Source of the DNA: Aureobasidium sp. EXF-3400
Lineage: Eukaryota; Ascomycota; Dothideomycetes; Dothideales; Saccotheciaceae
Assembly (NCBI GenBank): GCA_024195585.1
Contig: SWBL01000018.1
Location: 186,001 to 250,000, forward strand
Direction of reading: 5' to 3'
Length of the DNA stretch: 64,000 nucleotides
Part shown: in pieces, positions 53,905 through 64,000 of the stretch
Position numbering within the stretch: position 1 is the first letter of the stretch
How the letters are laid out: each line of letters opens with the position of its first letter
Notes under the pieces: generated by a model
The model's input: the letters and a program-made list of their open reading frames with translations, nothing else
Told to the model about the DNA's origin: nothing
The model's database searches: none
Made by a program: the position numbers and the translations under genes

Positions 53905-55888
53905 ATGGGTGAAGCAGTGGTGGGCTTGATTGGCATGGGCGACATGGGAAAGATGTATGCTCGCCGCCTTAGCGAGGCCGGATGGAGGTATGCTTTTGCG
54001 CGCAACATCACGCTCCTCGTGTGACTTTTGACTATGGTACGTTTCTCTTCTGCCTTTTCTCACCTTCACACCCATCTACCCCGCGTTGCAATGATGACTT
54101 GAGTGCATTTGGCTCGAGTATGGCTGTTGGACACCCTGTCACCGTTCCGGTGGCAGGATCTGGCAGTCGTCAATGATGTAAAATCTCAGCTACCTTAACA
54201 ATTTTGTCTGAAATGCTTCACACATCCACTGTTCTTCACACTTGAGATATCCTCTTAAGACAGCCGCTGACTTTGGATCAGCAGTTCCTTTCTGTAATCC
54301 GTGACCACCCTGTCAGACACAGACTGACATGCTGCTCTTCCAGAGTACACGCCTGTGACCTTCCAGACAAGTATGATTTGTTGGTTGAAGAATTCAAGGA
54401 CAGCGTACGAAATACCTTGCCTATACTGTATATAGTCGTGTAATACACAACATCTTGCTGAGGCTTTCAGCAGGAAAACGTAACGGTTTTCAAGAACGGC
54501 CACCACGTCTCGCGTAGCAGTGACTATATCATCTACTCTGTTGAAGCAAAGAACATTGATGCTGTTGTCGCCGCCTATGGTCCATGTCTGTCACATCTCT
54601 TGCACATCCACTCATACCTGTCCTCCGTACTGACAGGTCTGGCTTACAGCTACCAAGATGGGCGCCATTGTTGGCGGTCAGACCTCCTGCAAAGCTCCAG
54701 AGATGGCAGCGTTCGAGAAACATCTCCCTTCAGACGTCGAAATTGTCTCTTGTCACTCCCTCCACGGTCCCGGCGTGAATCCAAAAGGTCAACCTCTGGT
54801 CCTGATCCAACATCGCGCCTCAGACGCCAGCTACAACCTCGTCTCCAAGATTCTATCTTGCTTCCAGAGCAAGCACGTCAAACTCACAGCCGAAGCCCAC
54901 GACCGTATTACTGCAGACACACAAGCCGTCACTCATGCCGCATTCCTATCCATGGGTACCGCATGGGCGGCCAACAACCAGTTCCCCTGGGAAATGCCAC
55001 GCTACGTCGGCGGTATCGAGAACGTCAAGATCAACATCACCCTCCGCATCTACGCCAACAAATGGCACGTTTACGCTGGTCTAGCAATCCTCAACCCAGC
55101 TGCCAAACGCCAGATCAAGCAGTACGCCGAATCCGTGACCGAACTGTTTAAACTAATGCTAGGAGGCCACAAGCAAGAGCTGAGAGAGCGTATCGAGTGT
55201 GCTCGTAAAGCTGTTTTTGGCAATGCTGACGGCAGCAAGGGACATGAATTACTCTTGCAAGACGACCTACTGGATCAATTCAGTCTGGGAGAGAAGCCTG
55301 CTGCCAGTGAGCGCCTCAGGAACAACCATTTGAGTCTTTTGGCAATGGTGGATTGTTGGTGGAAGCTAGGCATTGTGCCTTACGACCATATGATTTGCTC
55401 GACACCGGTAAGAAAGATTCGAGGCTATATCCTTTGAACTCTGACGGAGGCGAACAATGCTGATTACATTATCAGCTCTTCCGTCTTTGGCTGGGCATCA
55501 CAGAATACCTCTTCCGCAACGAAGAGTTGTTGGAAGAAGTCATTGATACCGCAATCAACGACAACACTTTCCGTCACGATGATCTCGAATTCACGTTCGC
55601 TGCTAGAGTAAGGCACTTCATATCCCCACCCACTGCTCTCCCTCGTCTCCCATCTCATCCCATACCCCCACCCTTGCTCTGCCTGACTCTATGCTTACTT
55701 TTTTCTTCTTCACGCAGGACTGGTCCGAACGTGTCTCCTTTGGCAACATGGACGGCTACCGCAGCAAGTTTGAAAAGATCCAGTCTTACTTTGCTCCTCG
55801 CTTCCCCGAAGCTACTCGTGTAGGCAACGAGATGATCAAGACTATTGAGGAAAGCCTCAGACAAAGAAAGGGCAATGAGGGTAACTGA
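53905..55888 (+). CDS. TYR1: Prephenate dehydrogenase (NADP+), tyrosine synthesis
   Basis: A 439-aa enzyme from six exons: 53905-53987, 54344-54404, 54471-54585, 54650-55407, 55476-55607 and 55718-55888. The N-terminal Rossmann motif is GLIGMGDMGKMYARRLSEAG (G-x-G-x-x-G). Exon 2 gives ACDLPDKYDLLVEEFKDS and exon 3 VFKNGHHVSRSSDYIIYSVE. The dehydrogenase core has KMGAIVGGQTSCKAPEM, then VEIVSCHSLHGPGVNPKGQP, which holds the catalytic His region. It converts prephenate to 4-hydroxyphenylpyruvate in tyrosine synthesis. Intron 1 is 356 nt, long for this window; at exon 3 a TTTCAGCAG tandem acceptor allows one residue more or less. The model restores the full family length. Confidence 0.95.
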
Positions 55889-56158
55889 GAGAAACTTGGA
55901 GGAAAGGCATTGGTAGGGGAGCATAAGTGGGAAGAAGGGATGATGATGCAGAAATGAAGTTTATGGTTTTCTTTTTCTACGCTTTCGTGTTCTGATGGTT
56001 GCTTGACCCAATGTTGTTGACAAGCCAGCTCTCCATTGCCAGTGGTACAAGTAAGCACTGAGGAGTTTAATGAAATACCAAAAAGCAGAATGAAAACAAA
56101 AACATTTTCTCAATAAGATCATACATAATCATAACTTTACTTGGACCAACCCCCAATC

Positions 56159-57456
56159 TTAAAGCTGGGTAGGATATTTGGTTGTCTCAATCTTCTCGGG
56201 GTAAGTCATGCCGTTCTGCTTGCGAACTTCATCCATAACCTCCATGATAACAATACTCTCCTGCAAGCCTTCATACTTGCCCTCCTTTCTACCTTCCTTG
56301 ATGGCAAACGCACATTCGTCAGCCTCCCAGAACATACCGTGACCCTCGCCCTCGGGGTTCTTGTCACCACCAAAGCCATTGTAGAAGCCAGAGCCCTTGC
56401 CAGGACCGGGCTGAACGAATTCATTCTCTTCTACAGTGCCATCGGAGAGAACCAACTTAGTCTTTGTGGGGCGGAAGGCTGGGTGAAAGACTTGGACTTC
56501 GCCCTTGTCGCCTTGGACACGGATGGCTGGGCCGGCGCTGCCTTTGCCGTCGGGGTCGGGGGTTGTGCGCATAGCGGTGGTGGCGATGCCGTGAGCATCT
56601 CCACCAAGCTCTTGAGAGCGAGGGAAGGTGAGCAGCATGGTGGTCATCTCGTCAGCGCCAGTGGGGTACTTCTTGAGGGAAGAGACAACAGTGGGAGGCT
56701 GGCGTGCGGATTCAGGTTGTGTGTGGTAGAGGGTTTGGAAGACCCAGGTCAAGGCGTAGATGCCGAGATCGAGAAGGGCACCTCCGGCCAAGTCGGGGTT
56801 GACCATGCGGTGTGAGTTGTCGAAGGCTTCCTCGGGCTGAGCGCCAATGGAGAGGTCGGCGAAGGTACGGTGGACTTTTCCAATCTGCGAATGTCAATGG
56901 TCGTGTTTCAGATAGCGTGTTTGATACACATACCTTGCCCGAAGTGATGATATCGCGAACGTAGATGGACAGAGGGAAGTATCTTGTCCACACAGCCTCC
57001 ATCAGGAACAAGTTCTTCTCCTTTGCCTTTTCTGCCAGCTTCTTTGCCTGAGCAGCATTGACAGTAAAGGCCTTTTCGCAGAGAACGTTCTTTCCAGCCT
57101 CGAGACAGAGCATGGCATTCTGGTAGTGGTGCGAGTGAGGTGTGGCAACATAGATGATATCGACATTCTTATCGGCAACCAGCTCTTCATATGATCCGTA
57201 AGCCTTTGCTGAAGAAGAAGCGCCAACCTTCTTCAGGAATTCGCTAGCGCGGTCGGCACTGCTGGAGCTGGCTGCAGCAACAATCTCATGCTGGATATCA
57301 TTGACGTTACGAGTTTCGGGGTTGACAGTCAAGTCTTTCGAGAAGCTCTGTGAAACATTGTCAGTCTTTGCCAATGGCCAACGAGACCTTTGTCCCACGC
57401 ACCTCGGCGATACCTCCGGTTGCAAGAATACCCCAGCGCAGTGTGAACTTGGACAT
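56159..57456 (-). CDS. Gfo/Idh/MocA dehydrogenase (dihydrodiol / D-xylose dehydrogenase type)
   Basis: A 397-aa enzyme from exons 57456-57403, 57347-56934 and 56884-56159 (introns 55 and 49 nt). The Rossmann start is FTLRWGILATGGIAE, with the Gly motif split from the rest by intron 1. Next come YVATPHSHHYQNAMLCLEAG and the family's Lys motif in VLCEKAFTVNAAQAKKLAEK (EKP-like, here EKA). The C-terminal half has VNPDLAGGALLDLGIYALTW, the substrate-domain signature of the dimeric dihydrodiol dehydrogenase / NADP-dependent D-xylose dehydrogenase group. It likely oxidises a sugar or diol with NADP+ in the cytosol; the substrate is not known. Confidence 0.88.
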
Positions 57457-58983
57457 GTTTGCGATGTACTTTTGCGACAGTTTTTGGAAGACGCGAGAAA
57501 AGAATTGTTGAACGAGCCGTGAGGCTGATAGTCCTATATAGGATGATGTAAGAGATGGCGGGGCAGAATGCCCTGCCCCACTCGCTATTTAGCCATCAAA
57601 CATGTTCGGTGAGAACTCCATCTTTACACCATGGCAATTGGTCGTGCTGTAAGCACTTCAAGGTCGTCTAATAACATGATCGTCCCGGGACGGCAGACTT
57701 CATCTTTAGTCGCCATGGTCGAACCAGTTTACGCGTTGTAGACTTCCGGTGGGTGAAGATGGCATACAATGAGCGGGAAACCCCGAAAGAGCTCAACAAG
57801 ACACTGGCGATATTCGTAACTCGAGTTTTCCTGTGGTAGAATCAAGTCTAAATGAAAGATATGAAAGGGGCTAAGAAGGACAGGCCGTGAAGATCTCGAA
57901 CGATTCGTACTCACCTCGTTCTGTCCAGCCTCAGGTGATCTAAATGTCACTACTATTTGTCTAGATCTGGTAGAGACAAAACACGTTTCTAGCTAGTCTG
58001 GTCTTCGCGCTGAAACTGTTTCTCAGCAAAGGTCTTGTTGCGAGACCCCAAGAACGTGTCACCTTGGCAGTAATGGCAGTGCAGCGAGAGCAGAAAGAGA
58101 GAGCAGTCGGATCCTGGACGCCAACATCGTCGAGTTAATTTTCTGTGCGGAGACCCCGGAATGACTTCTTGTTCTGGTGATGTATGCGAAGACGCGTATG
58201 CATGATGGTCGCATGTCAAATGGTTTGCGACAGATGAGATAGGAAAGCACCGGAGGGGTACATACGACTTCAGATCTGGGAATCGAGGAGATACATCATC
58301 CATGTTCAATTGGTGTGGTGTTCTTGCAAACTCTTGCACTGCCCGGATCAGCACGACTGTCAAGGCAGAATGGTCGTAGAAGACGGCCAAATAGGGCTGC
58401 TGGGAGGATCTGCTCGGCAAAGAGGGAAGACACGGCGCGCAGAGCAGTTACAGAGCTGAGAATGCCGGTCGTATCTCGTACCGTGTTCCATTTTCCCCGC
58501 ATCGCCCGGCGATAAATGGTCGCCGATGTGTCAATCGTTGGCTTCATCGCGATACAGGCGACATCCAACGACTGCTTCAATTCGCTCACATCTGAGACGC
58601 ACGTCGTTGTTACCTAGTCGAGACCGCGGACGTGGCGGAGGTAGCACATTCGATCTCACGGAGGACCCCTAGCAGCGTCATCGAGTCTAGTCATCCTCGG
58701 CGACCCATCCGGGGCAACTGGCACGCGCTGGGCATGCAGGATCGTCAAAGTCAAGCTTAACAACAAGTGTGGCGCTACTTCTCACCGGCCGCGGATATCT
58801 TCTCGCCCGTTTCTTCCACGAACTGTCCGCTGTCGCCCATAATTGTCCCCTTTGTCCCTGCCAGCCTTCGCATCCATACTTGTACTTTTTGCGAGAGCAT
58901 GACCGCCTCATTGTCTCCCATTGTCCTATAATCTATCCTCTCCGGTCCTTTGACGCTGAACTCACCACACTATATTGGTAGTC
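57457..58983. other. 1.5-kb divergent spacer, no gene seen
   Basis: Upstream regions of the Gfo/Idh/MocA gene and the PA-TM-RING gene. Frames up to 143 codons (57989-58420, minus) show no domain. Confidence 0.5.
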
Positions 58984-60609
58984 ATGCTTAGCCAGTGGCT
59001 GTTGTCAGCAAGTCTGCTGGCGAGCGGAGTAGCCGCTTTACTGATTCAACCGACGAATACCACCCAAAATAGCGATGTCGTCGAACTCGTCGTGGCTAAC
59101 ACTGATTTCGGTGCGCTGCAACCTCTGACCCAGAGTGCGAGTGTCAACTTGAATGTAATTCTTCTTTTACAACCTAGAGCATGTTTTGTGTTCCAAGATG
59201 GACGCTGACACGCGATACAGACGAGTATCCATGATACCATTTACCATGTAACGACACAAAATCGGGATAGTCTTACCGGTCAAGAGATCGCCTACATATC
59301 GTGCGACCCCGCAGATTATACTGGTTTCCTTTCTTTGAATGATGTTTATCGAACAGCACTCGGCGTTAACGCCTCAGCTATCATTCTTTACAGTTTGGCA
59401 TCTGAGCAATGCAACCTTACCGATCCGGAAACGGCATACCAGAGAGTCTTCTCAATGTCAAACCACACCAGAGCTCAGGATTTACTAAACACTATCAACA
59501 CAGAGCCTGGCGTATCGGCAACCATCCAGTACACTTCAACTTCGAATCACAATAACGGCAGTAACCAACAGAACCCAACAGCTAATTACGGATCTTCTCC
59601 TACCACAGCAGTTGCCATGATCATTTTGTACAGCGTGACTGGTATCATCACGGCCTTGTTCCTTATCATTATCATTACGGGAGCGATCCGAGCACATCGT
59701 CATCCAGAGCGTTACGGACCAAGAAACGTCATGGGTAGACCTCGACAGACCAGAGCTAGAGGTATCGCTCGCGCTATGCTGGATACCATTCCTGTTGTCA
59801 AATTCGGCGAGCAACCCAAATCAGATTCAAAGGTCACAGACGTCGAATTGGCGGATACTGATACACCTGTGATTCGTCGCTCAGTTGAGAATGATGGTAC
59901 TCAAGAGACAGAAGCTCGCGACCAGGCTGAGCCAAGGCGGTCAATGGCATCTGCTCGTTCAGGTATTGGTGCTGCAACAGGACATGGTGACTCTGATGCT
60001 ATCAGAGCTGTGGCTGCCGCCGAGTCGGGCGAGGCGCTGGGATGTTCGATCTGTACCGACGATTTTGAGACTGGACAGGACATCCGTGTACTCCCTTGCG
60101 ATCACAAGTTCCATCCAGCATGCATTGACCCCTGGTTGTTGAATGTATCGTCAACTTGCCCGCTGTGTCGTATTGATCTACGTCCTGAAGGATCCACTGA
60201 TACAGATGCGGCGGCCACCGAGGGAGGCGAGAATGGTGATTTGCCCCCTCCCATCAATGGCTACAATGGGCAACCCTACCGCGTCAGCATGCGTCGCAGC
60301 TTGCTCATCGGACTTGGGCTTGACCGTGGACATCTCGACCAGGGACAAAGAATGGCCGCGGCACGTGAGCTACGTGAACTTGGCCACAACAACGTCGATG
60401 GTGTTGAAGGCGCACAACAGGATCAGGGTGAAGAAGGCCGTCAACGTCGTAGATTACGAGAGCGCTTTGGCGTGCGTACAAGAAGAAGAGGACAGACTGA
60501 TGCGCAGGCGCAGGCAGTTGCTGCCGTCCCTGAGGAGACGGCTACGACTGCTTCAACGGCAGATTCAGAGGCTGGCAACGCAGCGGATCAGCGTCCTACC
60601 ACGACTTGA
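58984..60609 (+). CDS. PA-TM-RING-type E3 ubiquitin ligase
   Basis: A 519-aa protein from exons 58984-59154 and 59221-60609 (intron 66 nt). A signal peptide (MLSQWLLSASLLASGVAALL) is followed by a lumenal region shaped like a protease-associated domain (about 25-180: EIAYISCDPADYTGFLSL; ASAIILYSLASEQCNL). One TM helix comes next (AVAMIILYSVTGIITALFLI). In the cytosolic part, a RING-H2 finger reads CSICTDDFETGQDIRVLPCD then HKFHPACIDPWLL and CPLC, with the two His of the C3H2C3 pattern. The tail is rich in Gln/Arg/Ala. The layout equals RNF13/RNF167-type ligases of endosome and vacuole membranes. Confidence 0.85.
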
Positions 60610-61012
60610 ATTTGCATGGCGACTGGATGATATCACATGTCATGAGTTTTTTTGGAAGGTGTTTGTGGTGTTTGGGTCTGCATAGCAAAGAGCGATTGAT
60701 GATTGAGAATGTGACTGAATGTTGCCTTTGCATCATCAGGATATTCAGGCACGAATAAGGGATGGCATTATGTATTAGTACGATTGAATGAGCGAAACTG
60801 TGTTCCCTGTCTCTATCTGTCTCTCGAAAGCACCTGATGTGATGGTAAATAGGTAACTCGTCAATTCTCTATCAAAAAAAAGGTGTGGTCCGTGCACGTC
60901 AGATGGTTGTCCAGTGACGAAGGCGCTTTGAACAATTCGGCCGCGCGACGACCAAGTCATCACATTTTCTCACACCTTCACCTTGTCTACACATCCAACA
61001 ACATCACACACA
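60610..61012. other. Spacer before TOM6
   Basis: 3' flank of the PA-TM-RING gene and promoter of TOM6; no gene seen. Confidence 0.5.
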
Positions 61013-61326
61013 ATGGCTCCCAAGCGTGCAAACCAACAAGGCGCTATCAGCCAAGTCTACACTAGTCTCGCCTCGCCCGACAACCGCTCCGTCGTTACCG
61101 CCGTCGCCTTCTTCGCCGTAAGTGCTTTACGCATCGCACCTCCTTGAGAAGCATTTTGGTCATGGCAAGGGGGGGAACACAACCTGCAGAAGAGACAGAT
61201 GTGTTTGAGCTATGCTTTTGAACCAAGGGTGAAATGCTTGAGAAGAGAAACAGGACTGATTGAAATCCACAGGCCGGTGTCGCATTCCTGCACAGCAGCT
61301 GGAGCGAGATGCTGCTTCCTCCGTAA
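61013..61326 (+). CDS. TOM6: Mitochondrial import receptor subunit Tom6 (52 aa)
   Basis: A 52-aa protein from exons 61013-61117 and 61273-61326; the intron is 155 nt (GTAAGTGC to CCACAG). The sequence follows fungal Tom6: a basic start MAPKRANQQGAISQVY, the conserved SLASPDNRSVVTAVAFFA at the membrane entry, and the single-helix end AGVAFLHSSWSEMLLPP. Tom6 is a small tail-anchored subunit that stabilises the TOM core complex in the outer mitochondrial membrane. The exons are only 35 and 17 codons long, so frame-based gene finders miss it. The stop falls directly before GTAAGT-like sequence (CCG TAA GTC), so a further splice there could extend the end; family length favours the stop. Confidence 0.75.
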
Positions 61327-62469
61327 GTCTCCTTCGCCCTGTTCCAACCATCGTCTTTCGCTCGTCTCTGGACGCCAAAACCTACCATATTATACGCCTT
61401 CTCTCGGACATCCAGAAGCTTACACCACGCCCAACTACAGTCTTTAAACGCATCCCGCATTCGATCCAATAGACACGACGCGATTGTAGGAATACGCCTG
61501 GAAGAAGGAGAGGGGCACACACTTGTACAAACAGAAAATCTCGCGCTTTCTTTTTCACGAATAGGGAATGGGCGTTTTGCTTCTACAGGGAAAGGAATTC
61601 AAGACTCAACATGGTTGTTTCCATTTCATCGACTGCTCCTCTGAATCCACCTCTTTTACCACTATTCGATATAGTCGAAACCGAAAGCCTTGAACCTGGT
61701 CAAGTGTAGACGTAGGCATTTGCATCGATTTCCAGTGACGTGTTTCAACGATAAATGCTGGTCTCTGGTTGTCGATTCGCACTTTCCTCGCTTGCTTCAA
61801 GTCACCACAACGTTACTGCTTCTCATCGCGACATAAGATTATGTGCAATTCGCTCCTTCCTGTTGTCTGACCTTGAATTGCACATCATACAGATTGACCC
61901 CACAAACCTGCGACCTCGCGCATTCCAATTTAGTAATATTGTTGCTAGAGCCAGCACCACCTGCTTAAGCACATCCACAACCATCGTTCCTTCCAATGAA
62001 GAACCAATTTCGACCTTGCGCAGCAAGAGCCAGAGCCACGGAGTTCTCCATATTGAGTACGTCGCCCTTTCCCTCAACAACCAGCTCAAATCAAGAGAAC
62101 CACAAACTCTCGAACCGATTCGTTCTTCCTACACAACTTTCCATCCATCCAACATCATCATCGAGCCCACAGCGCATCTATCAGCGACGGTGCAGCCACG
62201 CGACACGCTTAACTCTGCTTTCCTCAAGGGGATCGTGAGACTCGAATCTACCGCTCAAGCATCCCTCTGCTGAAGCTTTCATGCCGATGCAAGTCTGCTT
62301 TTGCGCTGTCGAGTCGGGGTGCGTGGAGATGCGAGTTGCCCGGTCAAAATATGATGACTTGCGTTCTGATGATGTTGCTTGGTGAAGGATTGTCACAGTC
62401 GAACTTTGTTGAGGTGAGTGCACACTGTTGATATATCATTGCAGACTGATCTGGGATGTCATCTCTAGC
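61327..62469. other. Intergenic, no supported gene
   Basis: A 172-codon frame at 61755-62273 has a low-complexity, Ser/Thr-rich product with no domain; I do not call it. An intron-like stretch at 62414-62468 borders the relic frame that follows. Confidence 0.4.
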
Positions 62470-63108
62470 TACGCGGACCCTTTTGATGCTACTCGGAAAG
62501 CTGCACTATACCCCGACCGCTACGATGATGATGACTCCACCGAGCCCATGCACCATGTTGAGGACATCCGTTGATCGTCGATCTTCGCCAGTCCTCTCAC
62601 TGATCCTACCTTGAACACTCTTCCTCATTACCTCGCCGGTGTTCCACAGATCCTCCGGATGATCATCCAGATCAGAAGCCTCCACTTGCTTTGCTATGTT
62701 TCAATGGCCGATAGACTCCCCGCTTGCATCTATACCGCCATCACATTCAGCGCTTTCTCTCGTTGCCCCGCTTTCGACAGTGCAGAAGGCGGTCGCGCTC
62801 TCCTAGTAGTTGATTGCGCTTTTGACGAGACAATCTATGTCATCCATACCATAAGTGTGATGGCGAATGCTTCAAGCACCATTCAATACTTGGAACCACT
62901 GGCTGTCTGCTGACATATCAACATCTTACGTCAATCCGAGATTACGTTCTCTAGGCTACTTCTCGTCGCTACGCTGCCCGTTTTTGCACAGTTCCTAAAC
63001 TCAAGATTAGGCCCTGGTTCTGGATCTTACCATATTCGACAAACATATGCACTACAGCGACTGGTTGCTCAGCAGATCGATGATCATGGCTTCGAATTCT
63101 TCTTGTGA
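62470..63108 (+). pseudogene. Decayed gene of unknown family
   Basis: One frame stays coding-like for 213 codons but is cut by TGA at 62572-62574 and at 62911-62913, and closes with a third TGA at 63106-63108. The text between reads like a protein: ADPFDATRKAALYPDRYDDD; FASPLTDPTLNTLPHYLAG; ALLVVDCAFDETIYVIHTIS; LLVATLPVFAQFLNS; YHIRQTYALQRLVAQQIDDH. An intron-like stretch (62414-62468, GTGAGT to TCTAG) stands just before it, and the frame upstream of that is closed by yet another TGA. I do not recognise the family. A nonsense-ridden relic is the simplest reading. Confidence 0.5.
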
Positions 63109-64000
63109 GATCCGATGATGCTACATGGACGGCTGCTTCGAGCGACACATCATGTTTTACCAGCTCGATTTCCGTCCGGCAACCCTTCAAGGTTGTCTTG
63201 ATATATCAGATGGACTTATGCTTCTAGGCCAGCGGCTCTGTTCGGTAACAAGCAGCGTCTTCTCTTTGACGTTGGACCTTCTTCCTTGGACCTTTCTGGA
63301 CAACACCTAAAACTGACTCCTGAGTTGGACGATATAATGTAGTCGGGTTCTTTCGTGGTTTAAGTCACGAGGCAGGTAACTCATGATTGTGAGATGGTGG
63401 TTGACTTGTGGCCACCTCTGTTCCAACAAGATATAGGAATTCACATCACGTTCTCGCATCCATTCGGCTGGTTCGGTTGTGAGTAAGAGAGCAGGAGGGA
63501 GTGCCAGGTTTCGCTTGTCTCAAGCTTGATACCAGGATTTGCTTCGAATACCATCCCACAGCCATCACAACACAGCAAAATGCTTGTTGTCATCTTTGTC
63601 CATTATGGTATCTGCTCTATCAACGACCACGACAGGAAAAAGTACGCCATAGGTCATCGGTCCTGGATTTGAGATATCAGCATGGTATGATCAGGGTCAT
63701 CCCACCAGCAACCAAAGTACGAACCGCGCCCGAAGCTCGGCCGCCACCTTTCCCCTACCACAGCTCTAGGCATCATCCCATGCTCGTCAGAATGTCATCG
63801 ACTTTTGCAAACTTTCGAGACGGCGAGACCTTGCAGATCAACTAAAGTAAGTGACGGGAACGATGTCAATAACAGACGGCAGCTTGTAGCTGTAATCCGC
63901 GATGGACCGCTGCAGCGCTGAGGCAATGATGATCCGTAGCGATAAGTGATACTTTGTCTTTTCGGATGCAAAAGTGGCAAAGAGGTCATCGTTGTATTTA
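63109..64000. other. Right-end sequence, no supported gene
   Basis: Short frames only (63125-63310, 63501-63845). The first could be a shifted continuation of the upstream relic, but I cannot show it. Confidence 0.4.

Noticed and set aside
61755..62273. 172-codon plus-strand frame
   Set aside because: No domain, biased toward Ser/Thr/His, no start context and no splice structure; probably chance.

Overview
The window is nuclear DNA of a filamentous ascomycete (Pezizomycotina). Dothideomycetes is my best guess, from the style of the secreted wall enzymes, the F-box and MYND families and the gene structures; I have no marker that proves it. Genes lie on both strands with roughly 0.3-1.5 kb spacers. 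Most introns are 45-70 nt, with GTAAGT/GTATGT-like donors, CTAAC/CTGAC branch sites and YAG acceptors. Exon joins given below were worked out by hand from reading frame and family similarity.

Layout. 0-6 kb: a GlcG/HbpS (DUF336) protein, an F-box protein, and a second F-box copy broken by two stops and a frameshift. 5.8-8.8 kb: two secreted plant-wall proteins side by side (expansin-like, and a CE1-type esterase). 9.3-11.2 kb: an NmrA-like relic with a large internal deletion, then a GNAT acetyltransferase. 11.8-17.7 kb: a single-pass membrane protein with twin cysteine modules, an initiator tRNA-Met gene, a diacylglycerol/sphingoid-base-kinase-like enzyme and a small conserved membrane protein. 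18-35 kb: three related MYND-finger proteins (18.3, 20.6 and 34.2 kb), separated by a GPI-anchored GH72 glucanosyltransferase, a TANGO2/NRDE protein, a proline-rich two-TM protein, a DUF7918-type protein, a small membrane protein and a peroxisomal PMP24/PXMP4-like protein.

35-61 kb is dense in housekeeping and proteostasis genes: RNA polymerase I subunit A12.2, a 772-aa repeat protein, CCT4 and RPT1 (divergent from one 420-bp spacer), a GPI-type secreted protein, a RING-YEATS protein, a small secreted protein, SAM50 and UBC6 (divergent), RPS14 and TYR1 prephenate dehydrogenase (divergent), a Gfo/Idh/MocA dehydrogenase, a PA-TM-RING ubiquitin-ligase-like protein, and a 52-aa TOM6. The last 2.7 kb holds only a decayed reading frame.

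Co-working genes: the expansin-like protein and the esterase fit joint attack on plant wall. CCT4, RPT1, UBC6, the RING proteins, SAM50 and TOM6 all serve folding, degradation or mitochondrial import, but nothing shows that they form a regulated cluster. I found no secondary-metabolite cluster, transposon or CRISPR. The least described items are the MYND family, the RING-YEATS fusion, the twin-cysteine membrane protein, the seven-repeat protein, and several broken genes.
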